Positions 7,004-14,530 of a stretch of DNA of 15,072 bases are shown piece by piece. The notes beneath the pieces were generated by a model. The model worked only from the letters and a program-made list of their open reading frames with translations, did no database searches and had not been told where the DNA came from. The stretch comes from an uncultured Oscillospiraceae bacterium (lineage in GTDB: Bacteria > Bacillota > Clostridia > Oscillospirales > JAAYXM01), in NCBI GenBank assembly GCA_934446465.1, contig CAKSEF010000044.1, positions 1-15,072 of the forward strand, read 5' to 3'. Position 1 is the stretch's first letter, and each line of letters opens with the position of its first letter. The translations under genes were made by a program, and so were the position numbers.

Positions 7004-7591
7004 CTAAAAAATCTTCATTCCCTGGAATCCCATAAATGCCATGGAAAGCAGGGCGGCCGTTATAAGCGCAATCGGAAATCCCTCAAACGCCTTCGGAATA
7101 TCGGAGAACTCGAGTCTCTCGCGCACTGCCGCAAAGAGCGTTATTGCAAGCAGGAATCCTATTCCCGCCGATGCGCTGTACACAACAGAGCCTATGAAGT
7201 TATATCCGTTCTGGGAGTTGAGAAGCGCTACACCGAGAACGGCGCAGTTTGTCGTTATAAGCGGAAGATAAATTCCGAGCGCCTTATAAAGAGACGGCAG
7301 AAACTTCTTCAGAACCATTTCGACGAGCTGAACAAACGCCGCAATTACGAGAATGAACGCAATCGTCTTCATGTATTCCATGTTAAGCGTCTGAAGAATG
7401 AATTTATCAATTACATAGGTGAATGCAGAGGACACCGCCATAACAAACGTAACGGCGATACCCATTCCGACAGCGGTGTCAACCTTCTTGGAAACGCCGA
7501 GAAACGGGCATATGCCGAGAAATTGCACCAATACGAAGTTCTGGATCAGAATCGCGCTTATAGAGAGAGAAAGTATACTCGTAAAGCTCAT
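7004..7591 (-). CDS. rnfA: RnfA, integral membrane subunit of the Rnf complex
   Basis: The 195-residue, six-helix membrane protein is a full-length RnfA/NqrE-type subunit. It pairs with the homologous RnfE in the membrane core. Each carries cysteines in matching half-helices: here C28 in LGICPFLG and C116 in LITTNCAVLG. In Rnf/Nqr complexes such cysteines from the two subunits bind an intramembrane [2Fe-2S] cluster. The ATG overlaps the TAA stop of rnfE by one base (TAATG) and has GGAGGG upstream, which indicates coupled translation. Confidence 0.95.
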   Translation of the reverse strand: MSFTSILSLSISAILIQNFVLVQFLGICPFLGVSKKVDTAVGMGIAVTFVMAVSSAFTYVIDKFILQTLNMEYMKTIAFILVIAAFVQLVEMVLKKFLPSLYKALGIYLPLITTNCAVLGVALLNSQNGYNFIGSVVYSASAGIGFLLAITLFAAVRERLEFSDIPKAFEGFPIALITAALLSMAFMGFQGMKIF

Positions 7592-8199
7592 TATTCACCC
7601 TCCTTATTTTCAAAGCGTGCCGTAAAACGGCGGAACACGGCAATTAAGAAACCGAGTGTCAGGAATCCGCCTACGGGGAGCACCATAAGCACCGCCGCAT
7701 AATCCTCGGGGAAGATGCGGAAACCGAAAAGAGTGCCGCTTCCGAGAAGCTCACGGACAAATGCCATAAGCGCAAGCGCGAGCGTGAACCCAAGTCCCAT
7801 GCAGAGTCCGTCGAGAGCAGAGTCGCCGACGCTGTTCTTCGACGCAAACGCCTCAGCGCGCGCGAGTATTATGCAGTTTACGACTATAAGCGGAATGTAA
7901 ATTCCGAGAGCGTCGTAGAGGCTCGGTATAAACGCCTTGAGCAGAAGCTCGACCGCGGTAACAAATCCCGCGATAACGACTATATACGCCGCAATGCGAA
8001 CCTGATTCGGAATTATCTTTCTGAGAAGCGAAATCGCGACGTTTGAGCAAACGAGAACGGCCATTGCCGAAAGACCCATGCCTATCGCGTTTGTAAGTGA
8101 TGTAGAAGTTGCGAGAAGCGGGCAGTTGCCGAGCAGAAGCACGAATGACGGGTTCTGCAAAAACAATCCGTCCTTCAAAAATGAAAGCAATTTTTTCAT
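7591..8199 (-). CDS. rnfE: RnfE, integral membrane subunit of the Rnf complex
   Basis: This 202-residue six-helix protein is homologous to RnfA and forms the membrane core with it. C26 in LGNCPLLA and C109 in LIVVNCIILA are the counterparts of the RnfA cysteines and should complete the shared [2Fe-2S] site. The open frame extends to a TTG at 8223, but that codon lies before AGGAGG. The ATG at 8197-8199, nine bases after AGGAGG, gives the usual MKKLLSFLKDG N-terminus and was chosen. Only one base separates it from the TAA of rnfG. Confidence 0.95.
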   Translation of the reverse strand: MKKLLSFLKDGLFLQNPSFVLLLGNCPLLATSTSLTNAIGMGLSAMAVLVCSNVAISLLRKIIPNQVRIAAYIVVIAGFVTAVELLLKAFIPSLYDALGIYIPLIVVNCIILARAEAFASKNSVGDSALDGLCMGLGFTLALALMAFVRELLGSGTLFGFRIFPEDYAAVLMVLPVGGFLTLGFLIAVFRRFTARFENKEGE

Positions 8200-8200
8200 T

Positions 8201-8815
8201 TTACTTTGCCTCCTTTTCCGCAATTCTCGCAGATGCCGTGGAGAGTGCGGAGTTTACGGCCTGCGTAACCGCCTTTGACGATACCGTAGCTCCCGAAATC
8301 GCGGCTATCTGGCTGTCTTCCTTGACCTCGCCCTTCACGGCTTCAACCGTACCGATCTTCCCGGAAAAACGGTCGAGGAACGACGTATCTTTCGTTTTCA
8401 TTCCGACTCCCGGAGTTTCCGACATTGAGATAATCCGCACTGCCGTTACCTTGCCCTCCGGGTCGATTCCCGTGATAACCTCAATCGTTCCGCCGAATCC
8501 CGAAGCGGTTGACTGTATGCAGTATCCGCCGGATTCGCCGTTTGCGTCCTTTGCTTCGTATACTGCCGTTGTTTCGGCGGAATCTGAGGGTGCGCTTTCG
8601 CAGAGCTCATAGCTTTTCGCGGGGAGAACCTCGTTCATTGCCGAATTTATCTTTTCTTCCTGGTTTTTCTCAATCTGCTTATATGTGAGCTGATTTACGA
8701 GAGCCAGCACACACGCCGTAATTCCCACTATGAGAAACAGCGTAACGGCTATTTTCAATATTTCCTTTTTCTGCTCGGCAGAAAGCTTCGGCAGAGAAAA
8801 CTTTACATTACTCAT
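8201..8815 (-). CDS. rnfG: RnfG, FMN-binding subunit of the Rnf complex
   Basis: The 204-residue protein has one N-terminal membrane helix (about 21-43) and an extracytoplasmic FMN-binding domain. SGATVSS at about 174-180 contains T177, the residue expected to carry covalently attached FMN in this family. The aspartate that often sits three residues before this motif is alanine here (AAISGAT). The frame opens further upstream, but the ATG at 8813-8815 gives the standard start, follows AAGG, and overlaps the end of rnfD by eight bases. FMN attachment would need an ApbE-type flavin transferase, which is not in this window. Confidence 0.93.
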   Translation of the reverse strand: MSNVKFSLPKLSAEQKKEILKIAVTLFLIVGITACVLALVNQLTYKQIEKNQEEKINSAMNEVLPAKSYELCESAPSDSAETTAVYEAKDANGESGGYCIQSTASGFGGTIEVITGIDPEGKVTAVRIISMSETPGVGMKTKDTSFLDRFSGKIGTVEAVKGEVKEDSQIAAISGATVSSKAVTQAVNSALSTASARIAEKEAK

Positions 8816-9863
8816 TTTCCTTACCTGCCTTTGCAAGTTTTTTCTTCACGCCGAAACGACGGGGACGGCATACGTTGTCGAGGAAGCAGGCACAGGCGTT
8901 CATTATTAGAATTGCATACGTTACACCCTCGCTGTACGAGCCGAAATATCTTATCAAAACCGTTATGAGTCCGCAGCCGATGCCGTATACGACTCTTCCC
9001 CACGGAGTTGCGGGGCTTGTCGTGTAGTCGGTCGCCATAAATACGGCGCCGAACAGGACTCCGCCCGAGCAGATGCTGAACATCATCCATTCAAACCCGC
9101 TTCCCGCCTTCGGGAACAGGAACGTAACAACTGCGACCGTGCCGATATACGCAAGCGGAATGTGATATGTAATTACCTTTCTTACAAGGAGGTACACCGC
9201 CGCGGCAATGATGACTATTGCCGAAACCTCGCCCATACAGCCCGCAACGTTTCCTACCGCAACATCACGGAGAGACGATATTACGTCGGCATCTCCCATT
9301 GCCATGCTCGGAAGGAATCCCTGCTTCATCTTATAGAGCGGAGTAACGGATGCGATAACATCCGGAGAAAGCGTGTTTTTCGTAACCGTTTTGAACAATG
9401 CAAGCGACTCTGAGCCGAGGTTCGGCTTTGTCCAAAGCGATATAAAGCCGGGCCACGAGAAAAGGAACGCACGCGCGGCAAGCGCGGGGTTCATGAAGTT
9501 CTTTCCTATACCGCCATAGAGCTGTTTTACAATTACTATTGCAAAAAACGAGCCGATTACGGGAATCCACAGCGGTGCGGAAACGGGCAGGCAGAACGCT
9601 ACAAGCATTCCCGTTACCACCGCCGAAAGGTCGCCTATTGACGATGGCTTTTTCATGAGCTTTCGGTACAGCCACTCAAAGCCGACGCTTGATATGACGG
9701 AAACACAAGTTAGCGTAACCGCGCGCCAGCCGAAGAAATACACAGCCATAATAAGAGGGAACATCAGTGCGATAATAACGTCGAGCATTATTGAACGCGT
9801 ATCGTCCTCTGTCTTTATGTGAGGCGAGGAGGACACAAAGAGATTTCTTTTTTCGTTATCCAT
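8808..9863 (-). CDS. rnfD: RnfD, FMN-binding integral membrane subunit of the Rnf complex
   Basis: The 351-residue polytopic membrane protein matches RnfD/NqrB-type subunits, with about eight to ten helices and conserved stretches GGIGKNFMNPALAARAF (about 117-133) and FMATDYTTSPATPWGR (about 275-290). The expected covalent-FMN threonine would be T174 in ASVTPL, where relatives usually have (S/T)-x-A-T-P-L; the motif is present in altered form. RnfD and RnfG pass electrons between flavins as part of ion transport across the membrane. The ATG at 9863 is preceded by GGAGGG about ten bases upstream and lies three bases after the rnfC stop. The gene overlaps rnfG by eight bases. Confidence 0.94.
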   Translation of the reverse strand: MDNEKRNLFVSSSPHIKTEDDTRSIMLDVIIALMFPLIMAVYFFGWRAVTLTCVSVISSVGFEWLYRKLMKKPSSIGDLSAVVTGMLVAFCLPVSAPLWIPVIGSFFAIVIVKQLYGGIGKNFMNPALAARAFLFSWPGFISLWTKPNLGSESLALFKTVTKNTLSPDVIASVTPLYKMKQGFLPSMAMGDADVISSLRDVAVGNVAGCMGEVSAIVIIAAAVYLLVRKVITYHIPLAYIGTVAVVTFLFPKAGSGFEWMMFSICSGGVLFGAVFMATDYTTSPATPWGRVVYGIGCGLITVLIRYFGSYSEGVTYAILIMNACACFLDNVCRPRRFGVKKKLAKAGKENE

Positions 9864-9866
9864 ATC

Positions 9867-11192
9867 TTATCGGCCCTCCCTCTTCTTTTTGTTTGCTATA
9901 ATCATGCGCTTTGTGGCGCGGAATACGGAGACAAGCTGCAGTCTCGCGGGGCATGTATACGAACAGCAGCCGCACTCCATGCAGTCCATTACGTTCAGCT
10001 TTTCGCACTCGTCAAGCCTTCCTGCGCGGTTGTTGCGGTAAATGTACAGCGGCATGAGGTGCATCGGGCAGACACTTACGCACTTACCGCAGTGTATGCA
10101 CGTTGCATTCTCCGCAAACCTATCCTCGTTTCTCGAGAAAGCGAGGATTGCGTTCGTCCCCTTTATAACGGGAACATCGGTCGAGAATTGGGCAATGCCC
10201 ATCATGGGTCCGCCCATCAAAATCTTGTTCGGTTCCTCTCTGAATCCGCCGCAGGCTTCAAACAGACAGCCAATCGGAGTTCCTATCGGAACAAGAAGGT
10301 TTTTCGGGTTTGCGACCGCGCTTCCCGAAACGGTTACAACCTTGTGCGTAAGTCTCTTTCCCTCCCGCACCGCGCGCGAAACCGCGATTGCCGAGGTTGT
10401 GTTCATGTTGATAACCCCGACCGCGCTCGGGAGCTGTCCCGGAGGTACTTCACGTCCCGTAACGGCCTTGATGAGCTGTTTCTCCGAGCCCTGCGGATAT
10501 TTCGTATGCAAAACCGCAAGCTTGACGCCCGTTTTCTTTGAAAGGACACGGCGAAGCTCGGCGATTGCGTCCGCCTTATTGGACTCTATCGCTATTGTCG
10601 CAGAAGAGAGTCCGAGCGCCTTGGCGACGATTGTCGCGCCGTCGTACAGCTCCTCCGCGTATTCGATAATCATTCTGTTATCCGACGTTATGTACGGCTC
10701 ACACTCCGAACCGTTTATTATAAGGGTATCTACCGCGCCTTCCGCGGATTTGATTTTAACCGAGAGCGGAAACGCCGCACCGCCGAGTCCGACTATGCCG
10801 GCTTCGCGGACTATATCCGCAAGCTCGTCCGCTGTTATCGAATGGAAGCGGTCCGTCGGTTCCATTGAGTTGTCGTACTCGTTTTCGAAATCGTTTTCGA
10901 TTACGACCGACATAACCTTTGTTCCGTTAGGGTGGAGTCTCGGCTCTACCGCCGTAACAGTACCGGACACGGACGCGTGAATGGGTGCCGATACGGGAAC
11001 CGTCGCCTCTGCGACAATCTGACCTGTTTTTACATGGTCTCCGACTGCGACAACAGGCGAACACGGCGCGCCTATGTGCATCGTCATCGGGAGAATAACC
11101 TCTTTCGGGGCAGCTATCTCCTCAATAGATTTTTTCCGCGTTGCCGCTTTCTTATCGTCAGGGTGGATACCTCCTCTGAATTTAAAGGGCAT
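9867..11192 (-). CDS. rnfC: RnfC, NADH/FMN and iron-sulfur subunit of the Rnf complex
   Basis: RnfC is the peripheral cytoplasmic subunit that exchanges electrons with NAD(H). The 441-residue protein opens with FRGGIHP and has GIVGLGGAAFPLSVKI (about 132-147), the glycine-rich nucleotide/FMN-binding segment, then NGSECEPYITSD (about 160-171). Two [4Fe-4S] motifs lie near the C-terminus: CIHCGKCVSVCP (about 365-376) and CMECGCCSYTCP (about 404-415). The frame opens at a GTG (11201), but this codon is part of the GAGGTG ribosome binding site. The ATG at 11190-11192, six bases downstream, was chosen. rnfC is the first gene of the rnfCDGEAB operon, the gene order seen in clostridia. Confidence 0.95.
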   Translation of the reverse strand: MPFKFRGGIHPDDKKAATRKKSIEEIAAPKEVILPMTMHIGAPCSPVVAVGDHVKTGQIVAEATVPVSAPIHASVSGTVTAVEPRLHPNGTKVMSVVIENDFENEYDNSMEPTDRFHSITADELADIVREAGIVGLGGAAFPLSVKIKSAEGAVDTLIINGSECEPYITSDNRMIIEYAEELYDGATIVAKALGLSSATIAIESNKADAIAELRRVLSKKTGVKLAVLHTKYPQGSEKQLIKAVTGREVPPGQLPSAVGVINMNTTSAIAVSRAVREGKRLTHKVVTVSGSAVANPKNLLVPIGTPIGCLFEACGGFREEPNKILMGGPMMGIAQFSTDVPVIKGTNAILAFSRNEDRFAENATCIHCGKCVSVCPMHLMPLYIYRNNRAGRLDECEKLNVMDCMECGCCSYTCPARLQLVSVFRATKRMIIANKKKREGR

Positions 11193-11249
11193 TAATTTCA
11201 CCTCTTCAAAAAAACTGTGGAAAGCCCAAATTGTTTTTCACACATAGCT

Positions 11250-11279
11250 ATTGTACAACATATCCCACCTTTATTTCAA
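11250..11279 (-). promoter_or_regulatory. SigA-type promoter of the rnf operon
   Basis: On the - strand TTGAAA (11279-11274) and TACAAT (11255-11250) are 18 bases apart. Transcription would begin near 11243 and leave a leader of about 50 bases before rnfC, too short for a typical riboswitch. Confidence 0.65.
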
Positions 11280-11349
11280 GAATTGTTATTTTTTTAACGA
11301 CTTTTTACGCGTTTTCGTCTGCCGTCCAATCATTTTTTCGGAAAGGATA

Positions 11350-11378
11350 TTGTTATTTTCGCCGTACGGTAGTATAAT
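11350..11378 (+). promoter_or_regulatory. SigA-type promoter of upp
   Basis: TTGTTA (11350-11355) and a perfect TATAAT (11373-11378) are 17 bases apart, about 35 bases before the upp ATG. It is divergent from the rnf promoter. The short leader has no visible attenuator hairpin. Confidence 0.75.
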
Positions 11379-11412
11379 ATAAAAAATAAAAGAAAAGGGG
11401 AAGTTTAAATTT

Positions 11413-12042
11413 ATGGGACAGCTTCATATTATCAACCACCCGCTCATTCAGCACAAACTGACGATAATGCGCGATAAGAACACAGGCTCGAAGGATTTCC
11501 GCGAGCTCCTCGACGAGATAGCCCTTCTCATGGGATATGAGGTAACGCGCGACTTACCGCTCCACGATGTGGAGATTGAAACACCCATCTGCAAGATGAC
11601 GGCAAAGGAAATTGAGGGAAAAAAGCTTGCCATTGTGCCGATACTCCGCGCAGGCATCGGCATGGTAGACGGACTTTTAACTCTCATGCCTGTCGCAAAG
11701 GTAGGGCATATCGGGCTTTACAGAAATGAAGAAACTCACAAACCCGTATTTTATTACTGCAAACTCCCCGATGATATAGGGAGCCGTCTCGTAATCGTTT
11801 CGGACCCGATGCTCGCAACGGGCGGAAGCGCAACGGACGCAATCTCAATGCTTAAGGAAAAAGGCTGTTCCCAGATTCGCCTTATGTGCCTCGTAGCCGC
11901 GCCTGAGGGTATCCGCGCGGTGCAGGAAGCTCACCCCGATGTCGATATATTCGTAGCCGCGCTCGATGAAAAGCTCAATGATGACGCATACATCGTTCCC
12001 GGTCTCGGCGACGCGGGCGACAGAATCTTCGGCACAAAGTAA
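11413..12042 (+). CDS. upp: Uracil phosphoribosyltransferase
   Basis: This cytoplasmic enzyme makes UMP from uracil and PRPP in pyrimidine salvage. The 209-residue length is normal for the family. Diagnostic parts are the early IIMRDKNT-like segment (LTIMRDKNTGSKDFR, about 16-30), VPILRAGIGMVDGLL (about 75-89), and the PRPP-binding loop VIVSDPMLATGGSA (about 126-140). The C-terminal GLGDAGDRIFGTK is the usual uracil-recognition ending. The ATG at 11413 is preceded by AAGGGGAAG. It is a single-gene unit: its own promoter lies upstream, and a hairpin terminator shared with the converging folA gene follows. Confidence 0.96.
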   Translation: MGQLHIINHPLIQHKLTIMRDKNTGSKDFRELLDEIALLMGYEVTRDLPLHDVEIETPICKMTAKEIEGKKLAIVPILRAGIGMVDGLLTLMPVAKVGHIGLYRNEETHKPVFYYCKLPDDIGSRLVIVSDPMLATGGSATDAISMLKEKGCSQIRLMCLVAAPEGIRAVQEAHPDVDIFVAALDEKLNDDAYIVPGLGDAGDRIFGTK

Positions 12043-12053
12043 TAACAATAAGA

Positions 12054-12081
12054 AAAAATGACGGCATCAGCCGTCTTTTTT
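12054..12081. terminator. Bidirectional terminator shared by upp and thyA-folA
   Basis: GACGGC (12060-12065) and GCCGTC (12070-12075) form a 6-bp stem with a four-base loop, extended by A-rich and T-rich flanks. On the + strand it ends in six Ts; on the - strand it ends in A and then six Ts. The folA stop codon (12069-12067) lies in the loop, so the folA coding sequence supplies one arm. Confidence 0.8.
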
Positions 12082-12558
12082 CTTTCTCTTGTATGTAACA
12101 AATTCAAAGCACATCCCGCGCGAGGCGTGCGTGGGCGTAGTCCTTTCTATGTACCACTCCGCATCGGAATCAAGGTCGGGAAAATGCCTGTCCGCATTGC
12201 TCTTTGAGAACACACGCGTTACGTATGCCGTGTCGCAGTACGGCAGAAATTCGCGGTAAACACTCTCTCCGCCGATTATCATAACATCATCGTCTTTTGT
12301 CTTTTCCAGAACTTCGTCAACGGATGAACAGACCTCTACCCCCTCTGCATTTACATTTCCGCCTTTTGACAGAACAATATTCCGCCTGTCGGGAAGCCCT
12401 TTCCCGTTCGGAAGCGATTCGAGGGTGCTGCGCCCCATTACGACGGTTTTTCCCACCGTCATTTCCTTGAAAAAGCGCATATCGTCGGGGATATGATAAA
12501 GAAGGTTGCCGTCCTTTCCTATTCCCCAATCGAGGTCAGCCGATGCTATCATTTTCAC
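12067..12558 (-). CDS. folA: Dihydrofolate reductase
   Basis: This enzyme reduces dihydrofolate to tetrahydrofolate with NADPH and regenerates the folate that ThyA oxidises. The 163-residue protein has DWGIGKDGNLLYHIP (about 10-24), the catalytic acidic residue in PDDMRFFKEMT (probably D26), the NADPH-binding VVMGRSTLESLP (about 39-50) and IIGGESVYREFLP (about 94-106). The start is a GTG with GGGAG eight bases upstream; an ATG two codons later (12552) is possible and changes only two residues. It begins 15 bases after thyA. The last codons (KKKDG and stop) form one arm and the loop of the terminator. Confidence 0.95.
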   Translation of the reverse strand: MKMIASADLDWGIGKDGNLLYHIPDDMRFFKEMTVGKTVVMGRSTLESLPNGKGLPDRRNIVLSKGGNVNAEGVEVCSSVDEVLEKTKDDDVMIIGGESVYREFLPYCDTAYVTRVFSKSNADRHFPDLDSDAEWYIERTTPTHASRGMCFEFVTYKRKKKDG

Positions 12559-12573
12559 AACATCATCTCCCTT

Positions 12574-13413
12574 TTATATTGCAACAGGTATTTTTGTGTT
12601 AAAATCGCTGTATTTGTAATCCGGGAATTTGAAATCGTCTGTTGTAAAACCGTAAAAGTCCTTAATCTTGGTATTCATAACGAACTTTGGCGCGTCATAC
12701 GCCTCGTTTTTAAGAAGCGTCTCCACAAGCGGTATGTGCCTGTCGTATATATGCGCGTCGGCAATAACGTGAACAAGCTCGCCGGGGACGAGTCCCGAAA
12801 CCTGCGCCATCATATGTACAAGTATTGCATACTGACATACATTCCAGCCGTTTGCCGTGAGCATGTCCTGCGAACGCTGGTTCAGTATCGCGTTAAGCTT
12901 CTTCCCGCTTACGTTGAACGTAACGCTGTACGCGCACGGATAAAGCTGCATATCCGCAAGCTCCGAATGGTTATACATATTTGTGAGTATACGCCTGCTC
13001 GTCGGGTTGTTCTTCAGGTCATAAAGCACCCTGTCAACCTGGTCGAACATTCCCTCGCGGTAACGGTTCTTCTGCCCGAGCTGGTAGCCGTAGGCCTTGC
13101 CTATCGTTCCGTTTTCGTCCTGCCACGAGTCCCATATGCGGCTCTTCAGTTCGGATACACGGTTTGACTTCTTCTGCCATATCCAGAGAAGCTCGTCTAT
13201 CGCAGACTTAAAAGCCGTGCGCCTTATAGTAATCATCGGAAACTCTTCCGACAAATCATATCGGTTTACAACGCCGAATTTCTTAATTGTATGGGCGGGC
13301 GTTCCGTCCTCCCAATGCGGGCGTACCTCATAGTCCGTGTCCCACACCCCGTTTTCGAGGATATCCCTGCAATTTTTTACAAAAAGTTCATCTGCCTTGC
13401 TAATCTTAATCAC
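12574..13413 (-). CDS. thyA: Thymidylate synthase
   Basis: ThyA methylates dUMP to dTMP using methylene-tetrahydrofolate, which becomes dihydrofolate and is recycled by the adjacent FolA. The 279-residue protein has VRPHWEDGTPAHTIKKF (about 30-46), RRTAFKSAIDELLWIW (64-79), the catalytic cysteine C160 in MQLYPCAYSVTF, NQRSQDM (178-184) and a C-terminal YDRHIPLVETLL segment. The folate-site region reads NGWNVCQYA, where E. coli-type enzymes have GLPFN. The given start is the outermost GTG (13413), but this GTG lies inside the GAGGTG ribosome binding site and only about six bases after the predicted transcription start. ATT at 13404, eight bases after GAGG, may be the true start (276 residues). 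Confidence 0.95.
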   Translation of the reverse strand: MIKISKADELFVKNCRDILENGVWDTDYEVRPHWEDGTPAHTIKKFGVVNRYDLSEEFPMITIRRTAFKSAIDELLWIWQKKSNRVSELKSRIWDSWQDENGTIGKAYGYQLGQKNRYREGMFDQVDRVLYDLKNNPTSRRILTNMYNHSELADMQLYPCAYSVTFNVSGKKLNAILNQRSQDMLTANGWNVCQYAILVHMMAQVSGLVPGELVHVIADAHIYDRHIPLVETLLKNEAYDAPKFVMNTKIKDFYGFTTDDFKFPDYKYSDFNTKIPVAI

Positions 13414-13425
13414 CTCTTTTCATAA

Positions 13426-13454
13426 ATTATATCAAATAGTACAATTTTAATCAA
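13426..13454 (-). promoter_or_regulatory. SigA-type promoter of thyA-folA
   Basis: On the - strand TTGATT (13454-13449) and a perfect TATAAT (13431-13426) are 17 bases apart. Transcription would start near 13419, which leaves a very short leader that is almost entirely the ribosome binding site. No terminator hairpin is seen between gpr and this promoter, so gpr transcripts may also read into thyA. Confidence 0.78.
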
Positions 13455-13472
13455 TAGCATTATACAGCAATA

Positions 13473-14372
13473 TTACGACAAAAACTCGTCCATGTCCTTT
13501 ATGCTTACGTTCTTTTGCAAAACGGTATTTACCGCATATCCGAGAATACGTCCTATGTCGGCTATATTGACATCAATGTCCTTCGGAGTTACCAGAAGCC
13601 TCTCGCTGTATTCGGAAAGCGCCTTTTTCGGAATGGCGACTCCCGAATCCTCCGCAAAGCTCTCTATTATCGTCGCTATATCCACAACGGTCGGAACCCC
13701 GAGCGCAATTACGGGAATGCCCATGGTTTTTTCCGTTATCGCGGCGCGGGAATTACCCACTCCCGACCCGGGTATTATCCCCGTATCGGTTATCTGCACG
13801 GTCTTGCACAGCCTGTTAAGCCTCATAGATGCGAGCGCGTCTATCACAACTATATAATCGGGTCTTATCCGCTCGGTAACCCCGCGGATAATCTCCCCGC
13901 TCTCAACCCCGGTCATTCCGAGAACTCCCGGAGCTATCGCCGAAACAGGGCGCATACTCCCGAATATATCGGGAATCTTTTCAACGAGATGGCGTGTTAC
14001 CATTATGTGCGAAATTGCATTTGCACCCACGGCATCGGGCGTTATCCCCTCGTTTCCCAACCCGACAATCAGAACACACCCGTCAGTGTCCGGAACCAAC
14101 TCCGAAAGCTCCCTTGCCACGGTAGTTATAGCCTTTGAGAAGATTTCCGTGTCGTGGCGAGATATTCCCTCAAGCTCTATCGTTGTATATGAGCCGACGG
14201 GCTTTCCCAACGCACGCTCACCCTCCTCATTGAGGATTTTAACGCGCGACACACGAAATCCGTTTACATCCGCATCACGCGCCCATACACCGCGGAGCTT
14301 CGTCTGTTCGTGGGTATTCTCCTCCCACACCTCGCGCGCTTCGAGCGCCAAGTCGGTTCTTGCTTTTTTCAC
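13473..14372 (-). CDS. gpr: Spore germination protease GPR (starts degradation of SASPs)
   Basis: GPR is made in the forespore as a zymogen and cleaves the small acid-soluble DNA-binding proteins during germination. Family motifs are ARTDLALEARE near the start, VLIVGLGNEGITPDAVGA, SAIAPGVLGMTGVESGEII, DALASMRLNRLCKTVQITDTG and PGSGVGNSRAAI. The start is unsure. The frame runs to a TTG at 14459 and has an ATG at 14432 without a ribosome binding site. GTG at 14405 has AAGGA ten bases upstream, and GTG at 14372 has AGGGGG nine bases upstream. I chose 14372 (299 residues) because clostridial GPRs begin close to the RTDLA motif; the alternatives add 11 or 20 residues. Expression under forespore sigma factors is expected, but I could not identify such a promoter with confidence. 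Confidence 0.9.
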   Translation of the reverse strand: MKKARTDLALEAREVWEENTHEQTKLRGVWARDADVNGFRVSRVKILNEEGERALGKPVGSYTTIELEGISRHDTEIFSKAITTVARELSELVPDTDGCVLIVGLGNEGITPDAVGANAISHIMVTRHLVEKIPDIFGSMRPVSAIAPGVLGMTGVESGEIIRGVTERIRPDYIVVIDALASMRLNRLCKTVQITDTGIIPGSGVGNSRAAITEKTMGIPVIALGVPTVVDIATIIESFAEDSGVAIPKKALSEYSERLLVTPKDIDVNIADIGRILGYAVNTVLQKNVSIKDMDEFLS

Positions 14373-14467
14373 GGCCGTTTTCCCCCTGTTTACAACATTG
14401 TTCACGCTCTTATTTTCCTTGTTTTCGCGCATGATATACAAATTTTTTGAAAATTTCAAAAAAACTA

Positions 14468-14496
14468 TTGCATATTTGCGTTTTCAATGGTAAAAT
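14468..14496 (+). promoter_or_regulatory. SigA-type promoter of rpsT
   Basis: TTGCAT (14468-14473) and TAAAAT (14491-14496) are 17 bases apart, about 35 bases before the rpsT start. Confidence 0.6.
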
Positions 14497-14530
14497 ATTT
14501 CGGTAACGATATCGTAAGGAGGTGGACGCT

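Noticed and set aside
9819..10541. A 240-codon open frame on the + strand across the rnfC/rnfD junction
   Set aside because: It is antisense to two well-supported rnf genes. The Arg/His/Cys-rich product matches no family I know.
10042..10980. A 312-codon open frame on the + strand
   Set aside because: It lies wholly antisense to rnfC, whose motifs and operon position are clear. The frame encodes a low-complexity Ser/Pro/Ala-rich product typical of a shadow frame and has no ribosome binding site that I can recognise.
11193..11412. Possible riboswitch or attenuator in the rnfC-upp spacer
   Set aside because: Both predicted leaders are short (about 50 and 35 bases), and I see no paired structure or terminator hairpin in them.
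12493..13167. A 224-codon open frame on the + strand
   Set aside because: It is antisense to thyA and the start of folA, both firmly identified. No matching promoter or binding site was seen.
13459..13464. A second TATAAT on the - strand just after gpr
   Set aside because: No good -35 element was found at the right distance, and the downstream TTGATT-N17-TATAAT pair explains thyA expression better.
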